Positions 53,135 to 64,000 of a stretch of DNA of 64,000 nucleotides are shown here, piece after piece. This DNA is from Skeletonema tropicum. Its lineage: Eukaryota > Bacillariophyta > Thalassiosirophyceae > Thalassiosirales > Thalassiosiraceae. The notes under the pieces are model-generated. The model had not been told where the DNA came from. It ran no database searches and saw only the letters and a program-made list of their open reading frames with translations. The DNA lies in assembly GCA_037178625.1 (NCBI GenBank), contig CM074134.1, positions 2,604,001 to 2,668,000 on the forward strand, given 5' to 3'. Every line of letters begins with the position of its first letter. The stretch's first letter is position 1. A program made the position numbers and the translations under genes.

Positions 53135-54226
53135 TCAACCAAACCAATTGTTCATCACACCCTTAATCTCACTCCCATTCACCCACTGCAACGGACTCAA
53201 ACTCCTTCCCGCCTCACTATCATTATCACTCTTACCATTACTCGTACTCCGAATATGGTTTCCGCCGCTCATTCGTACCACTGGACTCCGCCTCCCACTG
53301 GTGGAACTTAAAAATGATACTTCAGTTTCTCCACAGACACTTCCACATGCATCATTGCACGGATGAGGATGGTTGTGGTGATTAGATGATGTTGTTAAAG
53401 ATCCTCCTCCCCCCATTGCCCTCACCGGCAAACTCTTACTCCGTTGAATCATCTTGTATCCCTTCTTCATACTCATCATTCGATTCCCACCACCACCACC
53501 ACCACCACCACCATTCACAAACTTTGGACTCGCATAATTCACAGTACAATAATCACCAAGTTGACCCCGTACCTCTCCATACCCCCTTCCCACCCCCTCC
53601 ATACTCGACGGTGGTTCGAATAATTGCAGACGGTGTTGGGTTTGTAAGTTCCATCCGTCATTGGAGTTGGCGAATGGAGGACGTTTTTTGAGAAAGAATA
53701 GTTTGGGACGCTGGCAGTGGCGGGGTGGGTGTTGGGACGATGTGGAGGTGGAGGATGTGGAGTGTGCGTCGTCATTGTTGTTGTTGTTGGGATGATGATT
53801 GTGGTGATTGTGGTTGTTGTTGTTGTTGTTGACGCTACTGGTTGTAGTATCTTCATTTTCTACAGCAGTAGTATTGTCAATGTCGCCGACACCAAACATT
53901 CGACGTTGATACTCTTCAAAATGATCATGTACCTCCTTGACACCCTCACATCGAGTGACACTCGAACTCCCGCAATATTCACACTTGGACAGCCCCATAC
54001 CCCGTAATTGATTCGAATACATGACTGGACTGCCACTACTGCCGGCGACTTCTTCTTCGTAGTCAACATTGTTGTGTGGATTGTGGAGTTTGAAGGGGTG
54101 GAGGCACGTTAGGTCGTTGGAGGGGAGGGCTATGTGCATGTTGATGGATTGGCAGGCTTCGGTGCAGGTTGCGAGGGGGGATGTGAGGCCGCAGGTATTG
54201 GTGGTGGGGTCTTCGTCGCAGTTCAT
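53135..54226 (-). CDS. low-complexity Asn/His/Ser/Gly-rich protein, unknown function
   Basis: 363 residues from ATG 54226. A CEYCGSSSVTRC cluster near residue 80 could bind zinc. Then comes an Asn/His homopolymer region (~130-150), a basic KLFFLKKRPPF stretch, a Gly9 run, RSKSLPVRAMGGGG and a His/Cys-rich segment, ending KGVMNNWFG. No signal peptide. The RSKSLP-type Ser sites suggest phosphorylation. Intact over 1 kb with diatom-like composition, so likely a gene, but no family recognised. Confidence 0.55.
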   Translation of the reverse strand: MNCDEDPTTNTCGLTSPLATCTEACQSINMHIALPSNDLTCLHPFKLHNPHNNVDYEEEVAGSSGSPVMYSNQLRGMGLSKCEYCGSSSVTRCEGVKEVHDHFEEYQRRMFGVGDIDNTTAVENEDTTTSSVNNNNNNHNHHNHHPNNNNNDDAHSTSSTSTSSQHPPRHCQRPKLFFLKKRPPFANSNDGWNLQTQHRLQLFEPPSSMEGVGRGYGEVRGQLGDYCTVNYASPKFVNGGGGGGGGGNRMMSMKKGYKMIQRSKSLPVRAMGGGGSLTTSSNHHNHPHPCNDACGSVCGETEVSFLSSTSGRRSPVVRMSGGNHIRSTSNGKSDNDSEAGRSLSPLQWVNGSEIKGVMNNWFG

Positions 54227-56140
54227 GGTTCAGGTCGATACTTATAGTTGTATTTGTGGGTGTTTGTAACGGTAGTTGTGTAGATTATGGTATGGCACAT
54301 GGTACAGGCCATGAGATGCCATGCCATTTTCGGCCATCGTCATTGTTGATCTTGTATTCAAGGTCATCGCGAAAAAGCAGCTATTGATTCCTATCGTACA
54401 AGATACCATAGTTTCTTTCTTTTCAGACTTCCTGATAGGTCTAGAGGAAATAAGCGATTGCGGTCGGTTTTAAAAGTACTAATTCCTATCGTACATACTC
54501 ACATGGAGAAATTGGTGTTTCGGTCAAAAAATCCCCTCACCACCAACAACTAAATACCATGACGGCCGCCTTTGTTAGTAGGTTTGCTTCACTGTGGCAG
54601 TACTATCAAAATACAGGGCACCGTCAGTAACTACTGCACTTTTGGGCCGCTAATAATAGCTGTCTAAAGTGGGCATCTATACACTCAATCTCAACAAAAC
54701 ACCATGGAGTACAAATATTTCTTCTTGTGCAAAGGCATTGGGGCAGATTGGGGCTTCTTGATGTTAACGTTGGCATGGCCCCAGTGGATCATATCATCAA
54801 GCATTACGGAAAAGTTTTGGCTAAGTCGTCTTGGGGTCTACGGTATCTGTCACCCTGGAGATAGCTACTTCGCACGTGTGTCGGAGCACGGGAACCGTCG
54901 GAGCTTGCAACTAGTCGATCTGACACCCTCTCTGTTGTTGCTGTAAATTGCTTCCTACCAATCAAGAACTTCGGCGTCAATTGCCTGTTAATATTGGAAT
55001 GAAATCGTGCATTTTCTAGAAGCCGCGGTGGGATAGCATGTCCCATCCCTTTGGACTGTCCTCAGATGTGGCCGCCAAAGTGACTCCACTATACAGTCTC
55101 AGACACTCGTGCCAGAAATGACCCATCGGTGTGCACCAAGATATACACCGTACAGCACTCGCATGTACTTTGTCTGAGTAGGACGCTCGGCTGAGGAGAT
55201 AATTCTTTCTGGGGGTGCTTATTGGAAAAGTAGCAAGTCAGTGTACGACGATTGAATGTCAAGCAGGGGGCAGGGGAGAGTGCTGAGTGATACTCGACAT
55301 TCTCAGGATGGCTTAGAAGTGATCAGTAATAACACGAAGTGTCAGTAGCGTGTGAAGTTTGCGGTAGATGTTACGACGAACGGGTGCGGGGTGATTGCGA
55401 CATGAATGAAGGTCGTATGATGAGACATAACAATGTCAAGCGAGGGAGAGTGATTGATTAGCTCGACATTCTAATGCTTGACATGGGTGGTGCTGGAGGT
55501 TATATTCAGCATAGCAGTATTGACGTTATTTTATCTGTTATACAATACTTCATATTGCTCTAGGTAATATGAGAAGTTTGGTGTTGAAAAGAAGGGTGTT
55601 AATAGAGAGCGTGGGTGGAAGATAGTGGGAGCTTAGATACATATTCAGTCTGTGTCGGAACTGCCAAGATGGAAGGTGAGATGTCTTGTGATGATCTTAG
55701 AGATAAAGTGAACCCCAAGTTTGAATAGCGACGTGTAATCTTGTCTTCCACTCGCGATGGTGCATATTAACACAACTACGCTACGTCCTCTTCCGCAGCC
55801 ATTCTTTGACTCTGTTCCTTCTCGGCGTGCGTCTTACACACAAGTCAAACGACGTTTGACCACAGATCCGTGCGTCTTGCACAAGCCAAACGACATTGTG
55901 CATACGATGGTCTTTGCGCATTCATGCCCACCTCTTCCGACTAGTATGAAATTCAAGAAGTGGTGCCCACGCAAAGAATAGAAAAGATGAGGGATGCCAA
56001 CGAAGCAGATGAAGTTGACGCATAGAGAGAGACGTGAAACAGAAGATGGATGAGGATATGAATTGCATCGATATTTATCAGATGTTGCATGATACATGAT
56101 ACACACAGGACACAGAGTAGTGTGCAGATGAAATAAGTAG
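54227..56140. other. gene-poor region with a repeated short hairpin
   Basis: About 1.9 kb with no convincing gene (frames of 74-80 codons at 54,704 and 55,757 lack domains). Two related ~45-bp units at 55254-55302 and 55432-55472 start AATGTCAAGC and end CTCGACATTC, so each can form a stem with an AG-rich loop. Confidence 0.5.
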
Positions 56141-56143
56141 GGT

Positions 56144-56262
56144 AAATTTAAAGTACGTCTGGTGGATCCTCCCAGAGGCGACATTATCTGTGGTAAGTGA
56201 TGAAATCACTTAGTGTAGATAATGTCGCCTCTTGAGGGCCCACCAGACGTACTTTAAAATTT
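56144..56262. mobile_element. foldback MITE, complete palindrome ~119 bp
   Basis: Left arm 56144-56201 (AAATTTAAAGTACGTCTGGTGG...) is the inverted complement of right arm 56205-56262 with few mismatches. The right arm also occurs, split by TIR element copy A, at 35975-36011 plus 37686-37708, and in degenerate form at about 57,922-57,960. Confidence 0.8.
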
Positions 56263-56719
56263 CTGTTACATATAAGTGATGACGAACGTTGCTGTATCAG
56301 CTTTACTTCCCCAGATCGCACTCCGTAGTGATGCAGATGTAACGGCGAAGATGCTAAAGCCAACCAGCCAGTGACTAATGGAGAGGGAAATAAGAGTAGG
56401 AAGAAGAAACTGGAGAGCAACAAGTTCACCTCGAGTGGGTCAAAGACAAAGATTTACTCAGGCACAACCCATCCCCTGTGACATTCTCCCCCGAGCTGTG
56501 CACAAAACGAGGTATTGAAGAAAGGAAAACCAACCGGCAAAAAAACCTCCGTGAATATCACATCCAACAGATCACAATCTTATCGAATTTAATTCATCGG
56601 CATAGCAGAAGACTTCAAATAACATAGATTTCGCTCAATAGCATATACGACCAATCTCTCGAGAACCCCTTTCACAAGGATTGCATCCTGTACAAAGGCA
56701 TATTACAATTTCATTCTTC

Positions 56720-57010
56720 ATGTAGAGAACTCCCATCTCCGTCGCTTTCGAAGTAGGGTGTCAATCTTCGAACATTGAGACGCTCATTAATAGCACCTTG
56801 TTGCAGTCGCACTGTTCCATTCGTAAACACTGACTAACCTCATAAGGACCCTCGTATACATCCTCCGGCTTCGGAAGATGGCTCCCGTCAGTTGCCTTGA
56901 TGATCATGGCTTTCTGACCGACAGTATAGTCGTAGGGAACTGGACACTTGTTTTCACGTATATCGTCGTATATTGGAACGATCCACCAGCTGCTGACGGC
57001 GCCTGCTCAC
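56720..57010 (-). pseudogene. Ty3/gypsy integrase C-terminal fragment
   Basis: Translated in three frames: RRRQQLVDRSN (about 57,000), then NKCPVPYDYTVGQKAMI and VYEGPYEV, then VFTNGTVRLQQGAINERLNVRRLTPYF. This is the GPY/F-type end of a gypsy integrase with at least two frameshifts. No LTR was identified around it. Confidence 0.7.
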
Positions 57011-59193
57011 TTCAGACTTCAGACTAATCGCACAGAAATGGTATATCAAATAACATGTCTCTACCGAAGATCGCTTGGCCTGGTGACGCCCGCAACACCG
57101 AATGATGCGTACTCCTTATTATTCTTATCCCATTGATTATGTTGGTATTGATATCAATGGGAGGCGGCACAACGCTGGGTGGTTAAGCCTCCTATTCTTT
57201 CGATGTCATCTACCCTCCACCAAGGCCACCGGACACATCTAAGCATGTGTCAGATTGAAAGTCTTGACGCTCCGTAGGTGTTGAAACTGACACTACGGCG
57301 ATACAATACTTTGTTTTAGTGAGTGTCTTAATAAGTATTCCATGTATTGCGGCCGCTATGGTGATGGCCGAGGACACAGGATGGACATAACAACAACAGC
57401 AACATGGTGTGTTTTAGTTGTGTTGTGGCGGGTGGTGGGATTTTTGGCCGAAACACCGATTTCCCCCTTTCTCGTGGACCGCAATCGCATAAGGGTTCCC
57501 ATGTCAAGTGCGAGCACTGGACACTTGGACCTACCTCTCTAGGTTGCTCCCTCTCCTTCCCTGCACTCAAGGGAACAGTGAGGTGGTCCGATGCAACCTT
57601 CCAGACAAGAACAGAGAGGCTGTAGGTGTAGTGCCAAACATGATGGGGTTTAACTACGATGCGAACCCACACCCCTCTAAATGCAAGACTCCATACCCCG
57701 TTTGGGTTTGGTCTGTCTAAGGGTAGGGAGTGGGACGCTTAAAACTATCTAGACAACCGATGCCGAAAAACCCACACACTACAATGAGTGCATTGGTTGG
57801 ATGAACAACCAAAAGAGAATGGACGGGTCGGTAGCAAACTCGAACCTCGACTGTCCATCACCACAAGAAATATGGAGCTAATGTCGCAGCATGTTCCTGT
57901 GTTATCATTTACCATATATATATGTCGCCTATGAGTGCCCACCTCCAGACGTACTACTTTTACAATACTTACCGCCTCTTTGAGATGATTCATTGAAATC
58001 GTCATCGTCAACAAGCTCGCTTTACTCTACAACACGTACACGAAGCGCTGAGAAAGTAGAGAAATCGAGCAAGGATATAAAATGTTTGCCTTTGTGGTTG
58101 GATGGGCTTTTTGGCTGGCTCGTCTTATCGCTATTTTGTTTGGGTTGAAGTGATTGGATATTATTAACATTTCGAGATCCTCAACTGAGAAGCAGCACAG
58201 AGTGTCAAGTGCTGCGCTAACAGCCGGTTGCATGCTATGTCATAAAAGTAGGTATGAGGGATAGAAATGATAATTTTCACCACTCTGCGTAGCTTCATTG
58301 ATACTATTTCAAGTAAGACATTCAGCTTTCACCTCTCGGTAAGAGTTAGTACTTTGGAAGACTTCAGCCCAATGTACAAAGCATAAATGCATCACATAAT
58401 ACATGCATTTACATAATGCCAGTGTCAGACTTCATTTCAAGTTCTGCAGCCATAGTGGCGGGCGATTCGAGAAGTAGGAAGAGAAGTGGATGAGATCAAC
58501 AACAACAAAAACAAAGAGCAAAGAAATACAGAGGTAGATATTTCAAAAAACACAAGTAAGTGTCAATTTTCAATCTGAATCATACAATCTACAATCTCGA
58601 GGCACGAGCTACCCCATCATCGATTTCAATTGGTACTGAACAATGCTACTCTGTAGAGGGGTTGTGCCTGTGCAGTGTGTAGGCAGCAGGCAACTCGCTT
58701 CCACGAACGAAACCAACGACAGCACGATTCCCATCTCTCTCCTCTGATCTGGAGCGAGCCCGAAGATGTCACATTTTTCTGATACCATACATGTTGTCTC
58801 AACCTACATACTGACATATATTTCCCAATAATAAATAACGGTACGTGATCTGACTCAGTCTGTCCCCGAAGTAAGTGCGTGTTTTCCCCTCCACGATGAA
58901 GCATCAATCACCATCACCGATGCCGATAGACCTCGATAGACGACAACTCAGTTGTTCGCTAGAGCAGTCTATTGCATGCATTAGAGCCATTCAAGTGCAG
59001 TGGTTGCTATTAATCGCTGCAGGCAAAGCAAGGAAGGAATAGACAAAAGTTCAGAGCGTTGCCATTTGAAAAGAGACCATTTTTGTGCACATTTGTGGTA
59101 AATCTTGACGTTCGCTGCCGGCAAAGAAAAACAAGAGCAATAGAAAAACTGCATCGGTGCAACTTGTGACCCAACAAAACAATTTAACAAAAA
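57011..59193. other. intergenic before the plastid IF-2 gene; no gene seen
   Basis: About 2.2 kb. A degenerate MITE arm lies at 57,922-57,960. All frames of 60-114 codons lack recognisable domains. No other structure noticed. Confidence 0.45.
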
Positions 59194-62100
59194 ATGAAGA
59201 TTGCAATCTCATCAATCCTATCCGCATTTGCGGCAGTGGCGGTAGTATCGGGTTTTATCCTACCAAATCACGGCACGGTACCTCAAAACTATCACCTTAC
59301 CACAAATGTCGAAGAATCATGTGGAACAACTGCAGCTGCAGCTTTTATAAGTAAATTTCGCAGCAATAGCAGATTATTGATGTCAGAGACTAGGACATTT
59401 GAAAGGAGGGAAGGTCGTGGTGGAGATTCGTCGTATGAGAGGAGGGAGTATCAGGGTCGTGGTGGCGGAAGGGGTGGAAGAGGTGGTGAGTGATTTTTGC
59501 TTGTTTTCGCTCTGTTGTAAAGTCGTTTTGATAGAATGTTCCTTGTCGCTTTGTGAAGAGATTTCATGGATGTCTGGAGTAATTGTCTGGATAAAAGCAG
59601 CCGGAGTGATTGTTTCTTTGCGTAATTCAAGAAGTATTCAATGGGGAAAAACTGCATTTCTTCACACTGCAACTGATCGATCTCTTCTTTCTCTTATGCT
59701 TGTGCTAACTCTCTCTACCCTCTTTTTATCCAATCATCACTATATCAAAAGGACGAGGTGGAAGAGGAGGACGAGGTGGAAGAGGTAGAGGCCGTGGCGG
59801 TGGACGCAGTGACTTTCGTAGGGACAACGGTCCTTACAATGGTCCCATTCTCGAATTGAAAAATCCCATGATGTTAGAAAGGCAACAAGCGTTTGAACCA
59901 CGCGGAGGTGGTGGAAGAGGTGAAGGAGGACGAGGTGGAAGAGGAGGCAGAGGTGAGGGAAGAGGTGGTCGTTTTGAAGGAAGAGGAGGAAGAGGTGAGG
60001 GAAGAGGAGGTCGTGGTGGAAGAGATGGAGGTGAAAGAGGTGGAGCAAGGACTGCCAGTGGTGGTGGTGACGTTGACACCAGTTACGCTAGTGGACGTGA
60101 TCCCAGCAAAGGCCCATCACGTAACATCAATTCAAAGAAGCCTGGTGCTGGTCGTGGTGGACGTGGTCGCGGTGGTGGAAGATATGATGATGGTGGTGGA
60201 CGTCGTGGTGGACGAGTTTCACTCCGTATTGGAACAGGAAAGAGGGGAAGGCAGAATGAAATTCAACAGAGGAGAGGTTCTTTGAGAAAGAAAGACAGGA
60301 GTAGGGAGAAGGCTCTGAAAGAAGAGAGAGCTATTGAGAGAAGAACTGTCGTTTTGCCAGGGTGAGTGAACTTTTTTCTTTGCAAGATTGTGTACTTCAT
60401 CATTTCTGTGAATCAAAATCCAACATATTTCTTTTTCTGCCTCATCATCAGAACACCCATGTCAGTTGGTGAGCTAGCAGAAGCTATTGGTGAAACTCCT
60501 GTGTCGGTCATCAAATTTTTAATGACTGATCTTGGCGTTATGGCGGCAGTTTCGCAAACTTTGGATAACGATACTTGTGAAGCTGTAGCTGAAGGCTTCG
60601 GAAAAGTTGTCGCTGGCGAAGGTGATGAGGATGAAGAGTATGACGATGAAGACGACGATGGTGAAGAAGGTGTTCTCGATAGTGGTATTGCAATTGACGA
60701 GGACGATCCCGAGGATCTGAAACCTCGTCCTCCTGTTGTAACAATCATGGGACACGTCGATCACGGAAAAACATCTCTGCTCGATTCTATTCGCAACACT
60801 CGCGTGACTGCCGGAGAAGCTGGAGGAATCACCCAAGCAATATCTGCCTACCAAGTGGAGCATCAGGGATCTCCAATTACATTCATTGATACTCCTGGTC
60901 ACGCTGCCTTTACAGATATGAGAGAACGTGGAGCTAATACTGCCGATATGATCATTTTGGTTGTGGCTGCCGATGACAGTGTAAAACAGCAAACTATAGA
61001 CTCGATTGCTTGTGCTAGGCAGGCGGGCGTTCCACTTCTCATTGCGGTGAACAAAATTGATTTACCTACGGCAGATGTCAACCGTGTCATGGCCGATTTG
61101 GCCAGTTATGAGGTATTGACTGAAGATTTGGGTGGTGACATACTTTGCTCCCAAATTAGTGCCAAGGAGGGTACCAATCTTGATGATTTGCTAGACAAGA
61201 TTATGCTGCAGGCAGAGGTTCTTGACTTAAAAGCTAATCCTGATCGTGATGCACAGGGTGTAGTCATTGAGGCACGTGTTGAAAAGGGACTAGGTACCGT
61301 TGCATCAACATTGATTCAAAGGGGAACAATCAAGGTTGGTGACTCATTTGTTGCTGGTGAAGCTAGTGGAAAGGTCCGTGCATTGATTGGTTTTGATGGA
61401 AAGACGAGGTATAAGGAAGTAGGACCAAGTACTCCTGTGAATGTTGTTGGTATCACCGGTCTTCCCGAAGCGGGAGACCTCATGGTGGTTGCAGAGAACG
61501 AACAAGTTGCAAGAGAGCTTGCCGAGGCTCGTATCAAGATTGCTCGTGAAAGGAAGGCATCATCATATCAATCAGGTCTCATGGAATCATTAGCTGGTCT
61601 TTTCTCCGGCGGACAAAAAGAACGTCGCGAGATGTGTGTTGTCGTCAAAGCAGACGTCCAAGGATCTGCAGAGGCATTGGCACGCTCACTGAAAGAGCTG
61701 AAACTAGAAAATGAAGAGGCAGAAGTTGGTATTAAGGTGCTCATCAGCGAAGCAGGTGACGTAACAAAGAGTGATATCGCTGTTGCGAGTGTCACACCCG
61801 ATACGACCGTACTAGCATTCAACACAGGAGCGAACGCTGCAGCTATGGAGGATGCTCGTGCTCTTGGAGTTCCAATCGAATATTACAGTGTTGTTTACGA
61901 TGCCATCGAGTCCGTTGAGAGTCGTATGCAAGAAGTGCTCTCCCCAACACCCGAGGGAGATTACGTCGGTGCTGCAGTTGTTCAGGAGGTTTTCAATATT
62001 GGTGGTACAGGAAATATTGCTGGAAGTAAGTGTCAGGATGGTATCATCAAGAAGGGAAGTAATGTCAGAGTAATGAGAGGAGACAAAATTCTCGCTGAAA

Positions 62101-62240
62101 GCAAGGTCAGAACGTTGCGTAATTTCAAGGCCGAAGTTGATCAAATCACAACTGGAGACGAGTGTGGAATTGGTCTACTTGACTACGAAGACTTTGAACC
62201 TGGTGATATAATTGAGAGCTATGTCGTAAACAAGAAATAA
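59194..62240 (+). CDS. infB: plastid-targeted translation initiation factor IF-2
   Basis: Three exons: 59194-59485, 59752-60361 and 60452-62240, introns of 266 and 90 bp with GTGAG/AG ends, giving 896 residues. Residues 1-19 form a signal peptide followed by VVSG-FILP, resembling the ASAFAP cleavage motif of diatom plastid presequences. Residues ~70-240 are Arg/Gly-rich RGG repeats. Exon 3 begins with an IF2N-like segment (PMSVGELAEAIGETPVSVIKFLM). The GTPase has GHVDHGKTSLLD (~400), DTPGHAAF and NKID, and domains II-IV follow to the end. It delivers initiator tRNA to the plastid ribosome. A mitochondrial form is less likely given the presequence. Confidence 0.93.
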
Positions 62241-62441
62241 ATGCAAGGGAAAATGCTAATGAAAATAATATGATCTCTTATTATCTAATGAATATTATTG
62301 TGTAGCTCGTGCGAAAGAGTGACGGCTTATTTCTTTAGTGTGCAGATGAAAAACTAGTAATATGCTCTAGTGGAGGATGCCACTGTATCGCCGACAACGA
62401 CGTAGTCCCCGATCAATTCAAACTGTCGTGTCAGTCTCCAC

Positions 62442-63074
62442 TCAATGTATTGCTCCGGTTTCAAACTTAATCACTGCCTCAAGAGGCATCAAATGAAATT
62501 TGACCGACACTCTCCCATGATCACAGAGATCCATCTTGAAAGATACATCTGGATTACACACCTTATGATACGCCTTCGTATTCCAAGCTACAGACGGATA
62601 TTTTTGCATCCACGCTCCAAGAGCAGTTGCATGCACTTCATCATTTATTGGTGATTTGTGTGTTCCATCTCCAATTGCAAACTCGATATGTTCCAGTCCA
62701 GAATCGTAAGGGCTACCTTCCTTGGGTGATGGGATCTCCACAACATCAATACTATGCCGAACATTTCCCGAACCAATTTCGATTGGCTGTAAAAGCTTGA
62801 ATGTTGCAATCGGTCTGCCACCAATCTCTGATTCGACCAGGAGGATGAAGGAGCCACTTGCCTCTGCAGACTGCAGTGATTCTACCAATTCAGAGTATTG
62901 TTTCATAGAATCCGTACGATAGCAAACATGATCTGCTTGGAGATTAGAAACATCGATATAATATTTACTCGTTTTGAGCTCGGCAACAATTGCTTTTACA
63001 AATGATGGTACCCGCTCATGAAGATATGATAAAAAGTCAGATGTTATTGTGTTTTGGAGATTGTTCTTTGTCAT
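62442..63074 (-). CDS. YecM-like VOC-fold protein
   Basis: 210 residues from ATG 63074; the frame is open for 20 more codons upstream (to 63134) without an ATG. Motifs in order: ADHVCYRTDS, LLVESEIGGRPIATFKL, SIDVVEIPSPKEGSPYDSGLEHIEF, and a SVKFHLMPLEAVI end. They match the bacterial YecM family (PF06185), which has a vicinal-oxygen-chelate fold with His/Glu metal-ligand-like residues but no proven reaction. It is tail-to-tail with the IF-2 gene, 200 bp apart. Its presence in a diatom could reflect old bacterial ancestry; the sequence alone does not decide. Confidence 0.75.
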   Translation of the reverse strand: MTKNNLQNTITSDFLSYLHERVPSFVKAIVAELKTSKYYIDVSNLQADHVCYRTDSMKQYSELVESLQSAEASGSFILLVESEIGGRPIATFKLLQPIEIGSGNVRHSIDVVEIPSPKEGSPYDSGLEHIEFAIGDGTHKSPINDEVHATALGAWMQKYPSVAWNTKAYHKVCNPDVSFKMDLCDHGRVSVKFHLMPLEAVIKFETGAIH

Positions 63075-63134
63075 ACTTGTCCCGCAGTTGTGCTTTGTGC
63101 TGCCGCCCGGTTGTAGTTCTTTCGCCGTCCTCAC

Positions 63135-64000
63135 GAGGTTTGATGAATAGACACGTGTCGTAGGTACGGGGTGATTAGATAGTGCTACATATATCTAACT
63201 AGCACGAGAGTCTGAGGCTAGTATCAACCACTTCTTATGCCATCATGGTTAGAAAGATTTATGATGGCGATGGGCGATGGGCGATGCCACGGGTTCTAAG
63301 GCCTACGTAGGAATTCAAATCATCGTAGAACGTACATACTACCTATAAGTCCCACCTAATGCTGCACTTTTTGACATCAACCATGAAGCTGCCGCTCCTA
63401 CCGACGACCACAACCATGCACACGCTTCAAATATAACCAATATATGCACCTATATCGCTCCCAATTACTATTGGGTATATTATGGAGGCGTTTTTTTGTC
63501 GAGGTAGATGCCGTCGTTGAGATATTCGAGTCGCCATCAACGATATAATAATTGGTCATTTTCGTCCACCTGTGGTATGATCCTTTTGGCAATGATACGC
63601 TGCACTAAAAGGTCCCCTACTTTACATATCTCATCTGCAATATAATATTGACTTCCGTGGTCGTGCCCCACGTATGAGAGTGCTCCCTCTATTGATTATT
63701 ACCTAGGAGCACATGTGATCGGACATGTGATGTTTCACATAATTAATATGCAACAATCAACCATATAAACAGTCCATAACAACAATGCAAACACAAATCT
63801 TCAACTCTCAACATAACAGAGGATGTCTGGGGGGTATACACGCTTCAGCAGCCGCAAAATAGGTGGTGGATGTCATATTATTTATCATGGTGTAGAGGCT
63901 TACATTTTGTAATTTATTGTACCAAATAATATTTAATATTATCCGATTGAAAACACTACTCCAAACAATAACAATGTATATTATTACCGCAATGATGTGT
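63135..64000. other. AT-rich intergenic end of window; no gene seen
   Basis: A direct repeat of GATGGGC at about 63,262-63,280 and AT-rich sequence with scattered TATA motifs are seen. The 64-codon minus-strand frame at 63398-63592 lacks a domain. Confidence 0.45.

Noticed and set aside
53539..54007. Val/Thr-rich ORFs opposite the Asn/His-rich protein
   Set aside because: Antisense shadows of Asn/His codon runs.
59834..60079. Pro/Leu-rich minus-strand ORFs opposite the IF-2 RGG exon
   Set aside because: Mirror reading of GGA/GGT/CGT repeats; the plus-strand frame is supported by splicing and homology.

Overview
The window reads as nuclear DNA of a centric, chitin-forming diatom (Thalassiosira/Cyclotella/Skeletonema type). 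The basis is a chitin synthase and a giant GH18 chitinase-like protein, short GT-AG spliceosomal introns, a plastid-targeted IF-2 with a signal peptide followed by an ASAFAP-like A/G-F cleavage motif, two members of a low-complexity protein family I associate with diatoms, and diatom-style Ty1/copia DNA. The species assignment is inference; no rRNA or other marker is present.

Layout. 1-9377 (minus): a very large secreted modular protein, truncated by the window edge, with 6 visible exons and at least 2,940 codons. It has a signal peptide, nine Cys-rich YCG/CPSG modules, a GH18 domain, one more module, and a tail of about 20 Cys-rich ~60-residue repeats. 10671-12314 (plus): Delta24-sterol reductase (DHCR24/DWF1). 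13451-14062 (plus): a protein resembling an OTU fold without the expected Cys. 14813-23719 (minus): a nearly intact, young Ty1/copia element with a TSD of GGCCC and gag and pol in different frames, joined by a perfect GGGTTTT -1 slippery heptamer. 23812-25507: a TIR element with a TTA TSD and two inverted-repeat units nested inside. 25908-27607: a decayed MULE-like transposase. 27904-28537 and 29288-29978: two convergent members of one diatom-type family, one frameshifted.

30972-34253 (plus): chitin synthase with a cytochrome-b5-like segment. 34519-35577: a glyoxalase I with two domains and five frameshifts. 36012-37685 and 47999-50266: two copies of one TIR element (ends CACACC...GGTGTG) carrying complementary internal deletions; the first sits in a foldback MITE whose empty version is at 56205-56262. 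38865-40855: a frameshifted chromodomain locus. 41779-46510: four tandem Lys-rich paralogues, all damaged or shortened, with a LINE remnant between copies. 47556-47807: a small MORN protein. 50748-51821: an NPPY-motif methyltransferase. 52347-52793: a secreted Cys-rich protein. 53135-54226: a low-complexity protein. 56720-57010: a Ty3/gypsy integrase scrap. 59194-62240: plastid IF-2 with an RGG-rich insert. 62442-63074: a YecM-like VOC-fold protein.

How the genes fit together. Chitin synthase (30.9 kb) and the GH18 protein (0-9 kb) could act on the same extracellular chitin. The rest are housekeeping genes (sterol synthesis, plastid translation) separated by gene-poor DNA rich in transposons of at least six kinds. 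No bacterial-style operon, CRISPR array, rRNA or tRNA gene was recognised.
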